Positions 19,208 through 28,520 are shown, numbered from the stretch's first letter. The stretch is 64,000 nucleotides of DNA from Pseudomonas nabeulensis (GCF_004682045.1 NZ_QUZT01000005.1:102462-166461), one strand, 5' to 3'. The notes: generated from the sequence alone by a model not told the origin. Made by a program: numbers and translations.

Positions 19208-19959
19208 CCGCGCGCTCCCAGGCTGCTTTGCACTTCGGCCTTGACCCAGCTGGCGCGGGCTTCACGCTTGAGCACTTCAAGGCGCATACGCATCAACAAT
19301 ACGGCGCCGAAGAAGCAATAGAAGCCAAGCACCATCAGCAACAGCGGCGCCCACATTTCCACGGGCATCGCCGGTTTTTCGGTGAGGGTGAAGGTGGCGC
19401 CCTGGTGCAGGGTGTTCCACCACTCCACCGAGTATTTGATGATCGGGATGTTGATCACGCCCACAATCGCCAGCACCGCGCAGGCCTTGGCGGCGCTGTC
19501 ACGATTGCTGATCGCATTGCCCAAGGCAATCAGGCCGAAGTACAGGAACAGCAGGATCAACATGGACGTCAGTCGCGCATCCCACACCCACCACGAGCCC
19601 CAGGTCGGTTTGCCCCAGATGGCTCCGGTGACCAGCGCCACGGCGGTCATCCACGCGCCGATGGGCGCGGCGCATTGCAGGGCCACGTCCGCCAGTTTCA
19701 TCTTCCACACCAGGCCGACGATGCCGCACACGGCCAGCATCACGTAGCAGGACTGGGCCAGCATCGCGGCAGGCACGTGGATATAGATGATGCGAAAGCT
19801 GTTGCCTTGCTGGTAGTCCGGCGGTGCGAACGCCAGGCCCCAGACCAGGCCGATGCCGATCAGCAACACGGCGAAGAGGCTTAACCACGGCAGCAGCTTG
19901 CCACTGATGCCGTAGAACCATTTGGGCGAGCCGAGCTTGTGAAACCAGGTCCAGTTCAT
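19204..19959 (-). CDS. ccmC: Heme exporter protein CcmC
   Basis: Six-helix inner-membrane heme handler that loads heme onto CcmE. It has 251 residues from [10 protein letters not shown]. An alternative start 15 bases upstream adds MMETA, and no strong ribosome site decides between them. The WWD-family signature [17 protein letters not shown] lies near residue 118, with conserved histidines near [10 protein letters not shown] (residue 60) and in LHQGAT (near 190). It lies downstream of ccmB with a 78-base gap, the only sizeable gap in the operon. Confidence 0.95.
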   Translation of the reverse strand: MNWTWFHKLGSPKWFYGISGKLLPWLSLFAVLLIGIGLVWGLAFAPPDYQQGNSFRIIYIHVPAAMLAQSCYVMLAVCGIVGLVWKMKLADVALQCAAPIGAWMTAVALVTGAIWGKPTWGSWWVWDARLTSMLILLFLYFGLIALGNAISNRDSAAKACAVLAIVGVINIPIIKYSVEWWNTLHQGATFTLTEKPAMPVEMWAPLLLMVLGFYCFFGAVLLMRMRLEVLKREARASWVKAEVQSSLGARG

Positions 19960-20037
19960 TGCTGTTTCCATCACGGTGGCTTTTCGTCGTTGCGAAAAGC
20001 TCAGGGTCTTTACTGGCTAATGCTTAGCCAGACCTCA

Positions 20038-20706
20038 TTATTCGCCGACGCTGATCTTCAGGCCGGCCGCTATAGCAAAGGGTGTCAGGGTGACCGCCAA
20101 CGCGGTCAGGCTACCCAGCCACAGCAGGTAACCGCTGGCCGGCATGCCCATGAGCGCGGCTTGCAGTGCACCGCTGCCCAGGATCAACACCGGGATATAC
20201 AAAGGCAGAATCAGCAGGGCCAGCAACAGGCCGCCGCGCTTCAAGCCCACCGTCAGCGCCGCCCCCACTGCACCTAATAAACTGAGGGTTGGCGTGCCGA
20301 GCAGCAGGGATATAAGCAGCACTGGCAGGCACTCGGTGGGCAGGCCCAGCATCATCGCCAGCAGTGGCGAGAGCAAGACTAGCGCCAGTCCGGAAAAAGC
20401 CCAGTGTGCCAGCACCTTGGCCAGTACCAGTAGGGGCAGAGGGTGCGACGAAAGGACCCACTGTTCCAGGGAACCGTCTTCAAAATCACTGCGGAACAGC
20501 CCGTCCAGCGAGAGCAGCACCGATAAAAGCGCCGCTACCCACACCAATCCTGGGGACAAGGTTTGCAACAGTTTAGTCTCGGGGCCAACCGCCAACGGGA
20601 ACAACGCAATCACGATGGCAAAGAACACCAGCGGGTTGGCCAATTCAGCCGGGCGACGGCACAACAGCCGCGCTTCGCGGGCGACCAGCAGGGCAAATAC
20701 GCTCAT
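20038..20706 (-). CDS. ccmB: Heme exporter protein CcmB
   Basis: Membrane subunit of the CcmAB ABC transporter that drives release of holo-CcmE. It has 222 residues from [15 protein letters not shown] with about six membrane helices. The conserved cytosolic loop [17 protein letters not shown] near residue 65 contacts the ATPase. The start overlaps the ccmA stop, so the pair is translationally coupled. Confidence 0.94.
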   Translation of the reverse strand: MSVFALLVAREARLLCRRPAELANPLVFFAIVIALFPLAVGPETKLLQTLSPGLVWVAALLSVLLSLDGLFRSDFEDGSLEQWVLSSHPLPLLVLAKVLAHWAFSGLALVLLSPLLAMMLGLPTECLPVLLISLLLGTPTLSLLGAVGAALTVGLKRGGLLLALLILPLYIPVLILGSGALQAALMGMPASGYLLWLGSLTALAVTLTPFAIAAGLKISVGE

Positions 20707-21338
20707 GCCGACCACCGGCCCAGGTCGAGGTCACGGTAACCGGTGGGCATGCGTGTCATCGAGTGGTGAGTCGTCAGCACGACCAGGCCACCCTGCTCGC
20801 AGTGCTGGGCCAGGTGCTTCTCCAACTGGGCGACGCCTTGTTTATCGAGCGCGGTGAAGGGTTCGTCGAGAATCCACAGCGGCGGGCCCGGCAAGTACAA
20901 ACGCGCCAGGGCCACGCGACGCTGCTGGCCGGCGGACAGGGTGTGGCAGGGAACGTCTTCAAAACCCTTGAGGCCGACGGCGGCGAGAGCCTGCCAGATC
21001 GCATCGCGGGACGCAGGATGATGCAAGGCGCTAAGCCAGCTGAGGTTTTCCTCGGCGGTGAGCACGTCCTTGATGCCGGCGGCGTGGCCGATCCAGATCA
21101 GGTTGCGGGCCAACTCCGTGCGTTGTTCGTTGAGAGGCTTGCCGTTGAGTCGAACCTCACCGGCGGTCGGCTGCATCAACCCGGCCAACAGGCGCAGCAA
21201 ACTGGTCTTTCCACTGCCATTGGGCCCACTGATCTGCACCATATCGCCGCCCGCCAGCCGCAGTTCGAGGTGCTCGAACAGCAGGCGCAGGTCACGTTCA
21301 CAGGCAAGCGCTACGGCTTCAAGAAGAGGGCTGGTCAA
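20703..21338 (-). CDS. ccmA: ABC transporter ATP-binding protein CcmA
   Basis: ATPase subunit of CcmAB, 211 residues. Walker A is [16 protein letters not shown] near residue 37. The signature motif is [14 protein letters not shown] near residue 132. Walker B is [12 protein letters not shown] near residue 153, followed by the switch histidine in VVLTTHHSM. It is the first gene of the minus-strand operon. Its promoter lies next to the 34-bp direct repeat at 21487. Confidence 0.95.
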   Translation of the reverse strand: MTSPLLEAVALACERDLRLLFEHLELRLAGGDMVQISGPNGSGKTSLLRLLAGLMQPTAGEVRLNGKPLNEQRTELARNLIWIGHAAGIKDVLTAEENLSWLSALHHPASRDAIWQALAAVGLKGFEDVPCHTLSAGQQRRVALARLYLPGPPLWILDEPFTALDKQGVAQLEKHLAQHCEQGGLVVLTTHHSMTRMPTGYRDLDLGRWSA

Positions 21339-21480
21339 AAGATCGCGGGCCTTTACGGTTCAAGTCGGCGGTGCAGCGGCCGTTAAAGAGAGATGCACAA
21401 TAACGGCTTTGGCGACCGGTTTTAGAGAGCTGGATCAACTAGTTGTGTGGTTTTTAGCGCTCTCTTTGCAGACGGGCGGC

Positions 21481-21509
21481 ATTATACATGCGATGCCCTA
21501 CTCTAAAGA
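21481..21509 (-). promoter_or_regulatory. Candidate ccmA operon promoter
   Basis: On the minus strand a perfect TATAAT occupies 21486-21481. With a 17-base spacer, a weak -35 candidate (TCTTTA) lies inside the 34-bp direct repeat, about 140 bases upstream of ccmA. The -10 match is strong and the -35 is weak. Confidence 0.55.
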
Positions 21510-21520
21510 GGGCAATTTCC
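21487..21520. repeat. 34-bp direct repeat, left copy
   Basis: Identical to 22288-22321. It begins CATGCGATGCCCTACTC and ends GGGCAATTTCC. The bases outside the two copies differ on both sides. The copies bound an 801-bp unit that carries one gene. The repeat holds 6-base inverted arms (TGCCCT and AGGGCA). Confidence 0.9.
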
Positions 21521-21593
21521 CGCAATGCAGTGTTCAAGATCGTACGAACGACGGGGAAAGAAGTCGGCGGGCATACCACCTCAGTGGTGTTAT

Positions 21594-22073
21594 TCACGCC
21601 GGCCTGAAAAAGCGTAGCAACCTGAGGCTACGCCCCATGATCAGACCATTGATGAGCCCCGCGCCCAGCGATGACCAAGCTATCACGTAGATTTGCTGAG
21701 CCAGCTCGGGATGGATCGCCACTTGATACCCGTTGTAGTAACGCCAGGCGAAAAACACCCAATAAACAACGAGCACTTTGACTGAGCCGTCAATCACCAA
21801 GCGCTCCCCCTCTCGCTTGACGGCGCCATATGAATACACGCGCCCGGCCAGGAACCCTCCCATCAACAAACCCAGTGTGTAGGCCGACACCGGAATGAGG
21901 ATGCCTTGAGTGAATGTCAAAGACACCAAGGAGATGGCGATAAATATCATGGGCGTCAGTTTCAACGACCTTCTGGACTCGTAATTTTTGAAGCAGGCAA
22001 CCAGGCCGTAATAGGTCACCATCAAAAAAACGGCATAAACCCAAACAGGTGTGCCACGGAGAATATCGAGCAA
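21594..22073 (-). CDS. Membrane protein of unknown function (DUF6622-like)
   Basis: A 159-residue protein with four or five hydrophobic segments and no charged catalytic motif. The N terminus reads LDILRGTPVWVYAVFLMVTYYGL, which resembles the DUF6622 family of small integral membrane proteins. The start is TTG at 22073, supported by a GAGG 6 bases upstream. The gene sits alone on the 801-bp unit between the two 34-bp repeats, splitting the ccmA and fliK-like intergenic region. Its GC content looks lower than that of its neighbours. Function is unknown. Confidence 0.7.
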   Translation of the reverse strand: MLDILRGTPVWVYAVFLMVTYYGLVACFKNYESRRSLKLTPMIFIAISLVSLTFTQGILIPVSAYTLGLLMGGFLAGRVYSYGAVKREGERLVIDGSVKVLVVYWVFFAWRYYNGYQVAIHPELAQQIYVIAWSSLGAGLINGLIMGRSLRLLRFFRPA

Positions 22074-22287
22074 TAGAACCTCGCAAAACTGCGTAGAGTT
22101 TCGTCAACAGATAATGATCAGTGACTTTCCGGCGCTCAGATATTAGTACGCTGCGCTATCGGGTCAATTGTGCATTACGCAGGACAAGTCCCTAATAGCT
22201 GTAGGCTCGATCAAGCTGGTGACAAATTGGTCGATACAGAACTACAACGGCGCTCGCGAGCGATTTCAGGGCGACGAATCAAATAGT

Positions 22288-22321
22288 CATGCGATGCCCT
22301 ACTCTAAAGAGGGCAATTTCC
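22288..22321. repeat. 34-bp direct repeat, right copy
   Basis: Identical copy of 21487-21520. It ends 9 bases before the ATG of the fliK-like gene. On the minus strand it places the same upstream promoter sequence in front of the DUF6622-like gene. Confidence 0.9.
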
Positions 22322-22330
22322 TTCGAGACG

Positions 22331-23917
22331 ATGGGCACAATGACCGGCGAGATCAACCTCCCTACGCTTCCACCCGCCCCGGCGACCGGGCCTGCCCCGC
22401 CGGCTGCGGGCGGTGAATTGCTGAAACTGCTGGAGCCGCAGATCGGCTTGATCGCACCAGGAAAAACCGCGAATGCCGAAGTCATCGCCCTGAAACAAGG
22501 CGGTGAAGCCTTTCAGCTACTGCTCAAGTTGACCCTCGACGGCGGTCGCCAGACCTTGGTGCAGGCCAGCAGCGCGCAGCCGTTGCCGCTGGGCAGCAAT
22601 GTGGCGGTGAGCCAGACACCGGCGGGCAACCTGACCCTGACCTTGCAGCAAGCCTTGAGCGCCAATGTGGCCGCCCTCACCCGTATCGACACCACGCAGA
22701 TACCGGTGGGCACGCTGCTGCAAGCCAAGGTATTGACCACCCAGATGCTGCCCCAGGGCACGGCGCAACCGGCGGTTTATCGTTCGCTGGTGACGGTGCT
22801 CAACAACGCCTTGGCGGGCGCGACCCTGACCGTGGAAAGCCCGCAGCCGCTTCGGGTCGGGAGTTTGCTCAGTGCCGTGGTGCAGAACGCACAGACCCTG
22901 AATTTTGTGCCGCTGAGTGGCCTCAAGGATCAGTTGGCGGTCACCCAGCAACTCGCCACCCAGCAAAGCCGCCAAGGTTCCCTGGACGCGGTGTTCACCG
23001 CCCTGCAAAACCTGCCACGCGGCGACAGCACCTCGGCCGACCTACGCGCCGCCGCCGACCGCTTGCTCGCCGCCCTGCCCGACCTGGCACAGGTCAGTAA
23101 CCCCAAGATACTGGCGCAAGTGGTGCAGAACAGCGGGGCCTTTCTGGAAGCCAAACTGCTTGCCGGGCAGAATCCTGGGGTTCCACCGCTGGACATGAAA
23201 GGCGCGCTGCTGCGCCTGGTGGCTGATCTGCTGCCCGCCCTGCCCGCCAGCACCAATCTGAATGCGATCCTGGCCGCCAACACCCTGGCCCTAGTGATGC
23301 CGAACTTTGTGCGCAGCCCGCTCAACACCCTCGGCCAGGTCAGCGCCCGCCAGACACCGGCCGGCTTCCCGTTGCCCGAACGGCTGATGGCAAAACTGGA
23401 AGGCGAAGGCGACCTGGAAAACCTGCTGCGCCTCGCCGCCGGCGCCATCTCGCGCTTGCAGAGCCATCAACTGTCGAGCCTGGAACAGACCGGCACCACC
23501 GCCGACGGCCGCCTGCAAACCACCTGGCAATTGGAGATCCCGATGCGCACGCTGCAAGACATCGTGCCGCTACAGGTCAAGTTCCAGCGCGAAGAACCGG
23601 CGCCGGATAAAGACCAGCCCGAACGCAAGGAGCGCAAAGACCCCAAGCAGATGCTCTGGCGCGTCGAACTGGCTTTCGACATGGAGCCGCTGGGGCCGTT
23701 GCAGGTCCAGGCGCAATTGAACCAAGGCAAACTGTCCAGCCAGTTGTGGGCCAGCCGGCCGTTCACCGCCAGCCTCATCGAAAGCCACCTGGGCAACTTG
23801 CGTGAGCGCCTGGTGACCTCCGGCATCAATGTCGGCGACCTCGACTGCCACCTCGGCACCCCGCCACGCGGGCCGAAAACCGGACTGGAGCAACGCTGGG
23901 TGGATGAAACCGCATGA
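22331..23917 (+). CDS. FliK-like flagellar hook-length control protein
   Basis: A 528-residue protein from the ATG at 22331 (another ATG is at 22340). The N-terminal and central parts are low-complexity, rich in Ala, Gln, Leu and Pro. The C-terminal domain (about residues 430-525) matches the Flg_hook domain: LAFDMEPLGPLQVQAQL, then LWASRPFTASLIESHL, then LRERLVTSGINVGDLDCHLG. It overlaps the FlhB-like gene by 4 bases. A FliK/FlhB-C pair suggests a substrate-specificity switch function, but no other flagellar or type III genes are nearby. The true hook-length FliK of the flagellum is likely encoded elsewhere. Confidence 0.83.
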   Translation: MGTMTGEINLPTLPPAPATGPAPPAAGGELLKLLEPQIGLIAPGKTANAEVIALKQGGEAFQLLLKLTLDGGRQTLVQASSAQPLPLGSNVAVSQTPAGNLTLTLQQALSANVAALTRIDTTQIPVGTLLQAKVLTTQMLPQGTAQPAVYRSLVTVLNNALAGATLTVESPQPLRVGSLLSAVVQNAQTLNFVPLSGLKDQLAVTQQLATQQSRQGSLDAVFTALQNLPRGDSTSADLRAAADRLLAALPDLAQVSNPKILAQVVQNSGAFLEAKLLAGQNPGVPPLDMKGALLRLVADLLPALPASTNLNAILAANTLALVMPNFVRSPLNTLGQVSARQTPAGFPLPERLMAKLEGEGDLENLLRLAAGAISRLQSHQLSSLEQTGTTADGRLQTTWQLEIPMRTLQDIVPLQVKFQREEPAPDKDQPERKERKDPKQMLWRVELAFDMEPLGPLQVQAQLNQGKLSSQLWASRPFTASLIESHLGNLRERLVTSGINVGDLDCHLGTPPRGPKTGLEQRWVDETA

Positions 23918-24243
23918 AGAACCCCACACCGCCACGCCAGGCGATTGCCCTCAAGTACGACGGCCAGCAAGCGCCCACATTGACCGCCAAGGGTGACGAC
24001 GCCCTGGCCGAGGCGATCCTGAAATTGGCGCGGGAAAATGAAGTGCCGATCTATGAGAATGCCGAGTTGGTGAAGCTGCTGGCGCGCATGGAACTGGGCG
24101 ATAGCATCCCGGAGGAGTTGTACCGCACGGTGGCGGAGATCATTGCGTTTGCCTGGACACTGAAGGGCAAATTCCCGGTGGGCTATGACCCGGATGCAGG
24201 GCCGGTGGAGCGGGACGTGACGGAGCGCGGCGAAGACTACTGA
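23914..24243 (+). CDS. FlhB C-terminal-domain-like protein
   Basis: A 109-residue soluble protein matching only the cytoplasmic domain of the export switch protein FlhB/YscU; the membrane part is absent. The protein begins MKNPTPPRQAIALKYDG, which aligns with the FlhB self-cleavage site NPTH followed by YAVALKY. Asn-Pro-Thr is kept, but His is replaced by Pro. The remainder (DALAEAILKLARENEVPIYENAELVKLL and GDSIPEELYRTVAEIIAFAW) fits the FlhB-CC fold. Its start overlaps the fliK-like gene. It may bind the export gate or the FliK-like partner. Confidence 0.85.
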   Translation: MKNPTPPRQAIALKYDGQQAPTLTAKGDDALAEAILKLARENEVPIYENAELVKLLARMELGDSIPEELYRTVAEIIAFAWTLKGKFPVGYDPDAGPVERDVTERGEDY

Positions 24244-24260
24244 ATGTACATAGAACCCAT

Positions 24261-24377
24261 GTGGGAGGGGCGGTGCGACGACTCGACTTGCCCCCGATGA
24301 GGGAGTGTCAGATGAAACATCAGTGGCTGACACACCGCCATCGGGGGCAAGTCGAATCGTCGCACCGCCCCTCCCAC
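24261..24377. repeat. REPIN doublet with inserted segment in both arms
   Basis: The arms at 24261 and ending at 24377 are inverted copies. Each carries the CGGTGCGACGACTCGAC-type insert, or its reverse, between the GTGGGAGGGG start and the TTGCCCCCGAT end. The insert matches the right arm at 2537-2572. Confidence 0.84.
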
Positions 24378-24391
24378 ATTTGGAATGGTGT

Positions 24392-25618
24392 TTAGTTAAA
24401 GACTTCACTCAGGGGAATGAAGTTGACTGTATCCCCCACTCCCAACGTCGTCCCCTCCAACACCTCCACAAACCCCTCCGCCCACGCCGCGCTGCGCAGC
24501 ACGCCGGAGCTTTGGTTGCGGTAGATAATCGCCTTGCCCTGCTCGATGCGCCCCCGCAGGTATTCGCGACGATTGCCCGGCTTGGGCCATTCGAAGCCCA
24601 CCGGCACTTCGAAGCGCAACGGTTCCACATCCGCCACACCCTGGCGGCGCAGCAGGTAAGGCCGCGCCAGCAACGCAAAGGTCACCAGCGTCGAGGCAGG
24701 GTTACCCGGCAGGCCGATCACCGGCACGCCGCGAAAATGCCCGAAGGTCAGCGGCTTGCCAGGCTTGATCGCCAGTTTCCACAGCGCCAGCTCGCCCTCT
24801 TCACGCAAGGCGATGCCGAGGAAGTCCGCTTCGCCCACCGACACACCGCCGGTGGACAGGATCAGGTCAACCGCGCTCAGGCCGGCCAATCGAGCACGGG
24901 TCTGTTCCAGGTCATCGGGCAGGATGCCGGCGTCGATCACTTCACAGCCCATGCGCGCCAGCCACGAACACAGCACACGGCGGTTGCTGTTGTAGATCTG
25001 GCCCGGGCCCAACGCCTGGCCTGGTTCGATCAGTTCGTCACCGGTGGACAGCACCGCCACACGCGGGCGACGTATCACGCTCAATTGAGCGTGGCCCAGG
25101 GACGCGGCAAGGCCCAGCTCGATCGGACCCAGCCGCGTACCGGCCGTGAGCACCAACTCGCCGACGGTGGTTTCCTGGCCTTGGGGGCGGATGTTCTGGT
25201 CGATCTGCAACGGCTCGGTGAAGCTCACGCGCTCATCGGCGTGGACCACGGCGTTTTCCTGCATTTCCACGCAGTCGGCGCCCTCGGGGACCGGCGCACC
25301 GGTGAAGATCCGGGCGCAAGTGCCGGCGGCCAACGGTTCGGGCGCAGCACCGGCAAAGATACGTTGGCTGACCACCAGCGGCTCACCGGTCCAGTCCGCC
25401 ACACGCAAGGCGTAACCGTCCATGGCGCTGTTGGGCCAGGGCGGCAGGTCGAGGGTGGAGACCAGGTCTTGGGCGAGGACGCGGCCATCGCAATCCGCCA
25501 GCGCCAGGGTTTGCTGCTCTCGAATCGGCGCGGCGGCGGCCATGTCCAGCAACTGTTGCAACGCCTGCTCTACCGGAATCAGGACACCGGTCTTGCCGGG
25601 CTTACCCACGGGATTCAC
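24392..25618 (-). CDS. moeA: Molybdopterin molybdenumtransferase MoeA
   Basis: Inserts molybdate into adenylylated molybdopterin. It has 408 residues from a GTG at 25618 overlapping the end of moaB; a second GTG at 25609 is possible. Domain signatures are LPPWPNSAMDGYALR near residue 60, RIFTGAPVPEGAD near 110, the MoCF-fold VAVLSTGDELIEPG near 190, LSTGGVSVGEADF near 250 and GLPGNPASTLVTF near 300. moaB lies directly upstream in the same transcript and mobA is divergent, so Moco genes cluster here. Confidence 0.94.
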   Translation of the reverse strand: MNPVGKPGKTGVLIPVEQALQQLLDMAAAAPIREQQTLALADCDGRVLAQDLVSTLDLPPWPNSAMDGYALRVADWTGEPLVVSQRIFAGAAPEPLAAGTCARIFTGAPVPEGADCVEMQENAVVHADERVSFTEPLQIDQNIRPQGQETTVGELVLTAGTRLGPIELGLAASLGHAQLSVIRRPRVAVLSTGDELIEPGQALGPGQIYNSNRRVLCSWLARMGCEVIDAGILPDDLEQTRARLAGLSAVDLILSTGGVSVGEADFLGIALREEGELALWKLAIKPGKPLTFGHFRGVPVIGLPGNPASTLVTFALLARPYLLRRQGVADVEPLRFEVPVGFEWPKPGNRREYLRGRIEQGKAIIYRNQSSGVLRSAAWAEGFVEVLEGTTLGVGDTVNFIPLSEVFN

Positions 25619-26141
25619 AAGGTTCGGCCTGCTTGAGGTGCGGCACGAAATTGCACGGGCGATGGCGGTTGTCCAACTGCTCGGCGAGGATGCCATCCCA
25701 ACCGGTACGCACCGCGTTGGTGGAGCCTGGCAGGCAGCACACCAGCGTGCCGTTGGCCAGGCCGGCCAGCGCGCGGGACTGCACGGTTGAGGTGCCGATA
25801 TCGGCCACGGAGATCTGGCGGAACAATTCGCCGAAGCCGTCAACCTGCTTGTCCAGCAGGCAGCTTACCGCTTCGGGGGTACTGTCACGGCCGGTGAAGC
25901 CGGTGCCGCCGGTGATCAGCACCACTTGCACCACGTCTTCGGCGATCCAGTGGGCGACCTGGGCGCGGATTTTGTAGAGGTCGTCCTTGAGCAATACGCG
26001 CTCGGCGAGGTTGTGGCCGGCGGCGGTGAGACGGTCGACGAACACTTGTCCCGAGGTGTCGGTGTCCAAGGTGCGGGTGTCGCTGACGGTCAATACAGCG
26101 ATATTCAGGGGTACGAAGGGCGCATCAGCCTTGGCTTTCAT
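25602..26141 (-). CDS. moaB: Molybdenum cofactor biosynthesis protein MoaB
   Basis: Molybdopterin adenylyltransferase-type protein (MogA/MoaB fold), 179 residues. Signatures are [18 protein letters not shown] near residue 14, [18 protein letters not shown] near 75 and [17 protein letters not shown] near 135. It overlaps the moeA start, so the two are coupled. It prepares molybdopterin for metal insertion by MoeA in the cytosol. Confidence 0.94.
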   Translation of the reverse strand: MKAKADAPFVPLNIAVLTVSDTRTLDTDTSGQVFVDRLTAAGHNLAERVLLKDDLYKIRAQVAHWIAEDVVQVVLITGGTGFTGRDSTPEAVSCLLDKQVDGFGELFRQISVADIGTSTVQSRALAGLANGTLVCCLPGSTNAVRTGWDGILAEQLDNRHRPCNFVPHLKQAEPCESRG

Positions 26142-26217
26142 GGCACGGTCCGGTTGTCGAAGAAACAGGCCGGTGTTATATCACAGGGCCCTATTTGCTT
26201 GCCGCAGCGGAACCGCC

Positions 26218-26820
26218 ATGACCTTCGAATCTTCGCCCCTGCCTTGTTCAATTCTGCTGCTGGCCGGCGGGCGCGGCCAACGCATGGGCGGCCAGGATAA
26301 AGGCTTGCTTGACTGGCATGGCGCGCCGCTGATCGCCCATTTGCAACGCCTTGTCCGGCCAATGACGGACGACCTGATTATCTCGTGCAACCGCAATCAT
26401 GAGCGCTACGCCCCCTATGCCGACCAACAGGTGAGCGATGACAGCCCGGACTTCCCCGGCCCCCTCGCCGGTATCCGTGCAGGACTGGCCGCCGCGCGCC
26501 ATGGGCACTTGCTGATCCTGCCGTGCGATGTGCCGCAGATCGACGCCCGACTGCTGAGTGACCTGCGTGCGACGGCGCAGCGCAACCCATTGCTGCCGGT
26601 GATGGTGCGCCACGGTGAGTTCTGGGAGCCACTGGTTTGCATCATTCCCACCGCGCTGCGGGACGCAGTAAACACGGCGTGGGAGGCTGGCGAGCGCAGC
26701 CCGCGCAAGATCTTCCTGCAACTGGGCGGCGTGGGCCTTGAATGCCCGGCGGATGACCCGCGCCTGGCCAACCTGAATACACCCGAGCTGTTACTCCCGA
26801 GGCCGGGCATGTCAGAATGA
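26218..26820 (+). CDS. mobA: Molybdenum cofactor guanylyltransferase MobA
   Basis: Transfers GMP to Mo-molybdopterin to give the bis-MGD cofactor. It has 200 residues from the ATG at 26218. The nucleotide-binding loop is [18 protein letters not shown] near residues 14-31. [13 protein letters not shown] near residue 80 and LPCDVPQID near 100 follow. It is divergent from moaB with a 76-base intergenic region that must hold both promoters. Confidence 0.94.
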   Translation: MTFESSPLPCSILLLAGGRGQRMGGQDKGLLDWHGAPLIAHLQRLVRPMTDDLIISCNRNHERYAPYADQQVSDDSPDFPGPLAGIRAGLAAARHGHLLILPCDVPQIDARLLSDLRATAQRNPLLPVMVRHGEFWEPLVCIIPTALRDAVNTAWEAGERSPRKIFLQLGGVGLECPADDPRLANLNTPELLLPRPGMSE

Positions 26821-26899
26821 ACCTCGCACCCGGAACTTTGTCGGCGCCGTGCGCGTCACAAGGTCAGTATTTCAAAAGATTTCTTTCGGAGACAACACC

Positions 26900-27121
26900 A
26901 TGACACAACGGACCATCGCCGCTCTCATGCTTGCACTGGGCCTCGCCACCCTCGCCGGTTGCGCCTCGCCAACAGTGATCACCCTGAATGACGGTCGCGA
27001 AATCCAGGCCGTCGACACCCCTAAATTCGACAAGGACTCGGGCTTCTACGAGTTCGAGCAACTGGATGGCAAGCAGACCCGTATCAACAAGGATCAGGTC
27101 CGCACCGTCAAAGACCTGTAA
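26900..27121 (+). CDS. YgdI/YgdR-family lipoprotein
   Basis: A 73-residue lipoprotein. Signal peptide and lipobox are LATLAGC at residues 14-20 (acylated Cys20). The small SH3-like domain carries the family signature VITLNDGREIQAVDTPKFDKDSGFYEFE and ends with the QTRINKDQVRTVKDL motif. It has a GGAG ribosome site before the ATG and a strong terminator after the stop. The role of the family is unknown. Confidence 0.9.
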   Translation: MTQRTIAALMLALGLATLAGCASPTVITLNDGREIQAVDTPKFDKDSGFYEFEQLDGKQTRINKDQVRTVKDL

Positions 27122-27139
27122 ACCTTAGGGTTTGCACCC

Positions 27140-27169
27140 AAGGCCCGCCGCGTGCGGGCCTTGTTGTTT
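27140..27169 (+). terminator. Rho-independent terminator after the YgdI-like gene
   Basis: A 9-bp perfect stem (AAGGCCCGC with GCGGGCCTT) and a short loop are followed by TTGTTT. It also faces the end of the convergent pseudouridine synthase gene. Confidence 0.85.
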
Positions 27170-27176
27170 GCAGCGG

Positions 27177-28067
27177 TTACCAGTCGAGGGTGATTGCGCT
27201 GCGGAAATTGCGTTCCACGCCGCTGACCGGGTCGATAAAACGCACGCCTTGGGCCAGCAACTTGAGGGGGTTGGCGTAGTCGTCCACCGCATCCTTGATC
27301 ACGTCCGGGTAAAACGGATCGTTGCAGATACTCGCCCCCAGCGCCGTCATGTGCACCCGCAGCTGGTGCTTCTTGCCGGTCACCGGGAACAGGCCATAAC
27401 GCCACAGCTCGCCATTCTTCTCGCGCACCTCCACCGCCGTTTCGGTGTTGCTGACGCCCGCGCCTTCCTGCATGCGAAAGAACGGCTCGCCATCCACCAG
27501 GCGGCTTTTGTGCACCAGTGGGAACGTCAGGTTGGGTAAGGCGGGGGCAATGGCTTCGTAGAATTTGTCGATCTTGCGCGTGGGAAATAACTGCTGATAC
27601 GCCGAACGGCTCGCCGGGTTGGCCGAGAACAACACCAGCCCCGCCGTGTGCCGGTCGATGCGGTGCAGCGGCACCAGCGCGGGGTTGTCCAGGCGGCGGA
27701 TCAGCCGGCGCAGCAAGGTTTGCTCGACGTACTCACCGGCTGGGGTCACGGGCAGGAAGTGCGGTTTGTCGGCGACCACCAGATGCTCGTCGGCGTACAG
27801 GATGGTCTCCTGCACCGGGATCACTTTTTCGTTCGGCACTTCGCGAAAGTAGTAGATGCACAACCCTTCCCTGTAGGCCAGGTCCTGGCGGATGGGGCTG
27901 CCGTTGATGTCCAGCACTCGGCCACGGGCGATGCGGTCCAGCCAGTGTTCACGGCGGATCGCCGGAAAGTGCTCGCACAGACAGTCCAGCACCGTCGCCC
28001 AAGGGCCAGGCGGCAGGTACAAGGTGCTGGCTTGGTGCTCGGACGGGATGAAAATCGAAGAAGACAT
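27177..28067 (-). CDS. RluA-family pseudouridine synthase
   Basis: A 296-residue enzyme that isomerises uridine in rRNA or tRNA. An S4-like N-terminal part runs through LDRIARGRVLDINGSPI (residues 43-60). The catalytic domain carries the family motif HRIDRHTAG with the nucleophile Asp138, preceded by VVADKPHFLPVTP near residue 98. The final part has HQLRVHMTALGASICNDPFYP, the RluA-type segment. The start at 28067 was chosen because translation upstream of it is unlike protein. The exact target base cannot be assigned from sequence. Confidence 0.88.
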   Translation of the reverse strand: MSSSIFIPSEHQASTLYLPPGPWATVLDCLCEHFPAIRREHWLDRIARGRVLDINGSPIRQDLAYREGLCIYYFREVPNEKVIPVQETILYADEHLVVADKPHFLPVTPAGEYVEQTLLRRLIRRLDNPALVPLHRIDRHTAGLVLFSANPASRSAYQQLFPTRKIDKFYEAIAPALPNLTFPLVHKSRLVDGEPFFRMQEGAGVSNTETAVEVREKNGELWRYGLFPVTGKKHQLRVHMTALGASICNDPFYPDVIKDAVDDYANPLKLLAQGVRFIDPVSGVERNFRSAITLDW

Positions 28068-28110
28068 GCTCGCAGCCTGGAGAAAACCGGCGGGCATTAT
28101 CCCGCATGGT

Positions 28111-28446
28111 TCAAGCCTTGGCCAATTGCGCCCGCAGTAACGGCGAGGCACTGGCGGCCTCGGTGAATTCCTTGAGCCAGCGCAGCACGTCCACCGCTTC
28201 CCAGCGGCCCGGATCGTACAACGCGTACAGCAACCCCTGGTAACCCACCACATCCAACTGCTTGTGATAACCGGCGCGCTGGAACAACGCTTCGATTTCA
28301 GCAAAGCAGGTATTGAAATGCACTTTGGTAAACGGCGTCTTGCCTTCCGTGACCAGGCCGTCGAGGCGCAGCTCGTTCACCGCGTCGCGCACGACGTCGG
28401 CGGACATGCGATTGACGCTGCTTTTCAGTTGTTCAACATTCACCAC
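28111..28446 (-). CDS. Hypothetical protein
   Basis: A 111-residue soluble protein of unknown function. Sequence features are a helical N terminus (VEQLKSSVNRMSADVVRDAVNELRLDGL) and the segment GYQGLLYALYDPGRWEAVDVLRWLKEF near residue 70. No membrane segment, signal peptide or metal motif is visible. Codon use is like that of neighbouring genes. The start ATG follows a GGGAACGCCC stretch with weak ribosome-site character. It lies 43 bases before the pseudouridine synthase gene on the same strand. Confidence 0.7.
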   Translation of the reverse strand: MVNVEQLKSSVNRMSADVVRDAVNELRLDGLVTEGKTPFTKVHFNTCFAEIEALFQRAGYHKQLDVVGYQGLLYALYDPGRWEAVDVLRWLKEFTEAASASPLLRAQLAKA

Positions 28447-28520
28447 GGGCGTTCCCTCTATTCAATCGCTGTACAAACATACAGTAACGTAATATTTGGA
28501 AACCCGCCATGCCGTAAACG

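Noticed and set aside
21573..21588. Terminator after the DUF6622-like gene
   Set aside because: A short ACCAC/GTGGT hairpin is present but no T-run follows on the minus strand.
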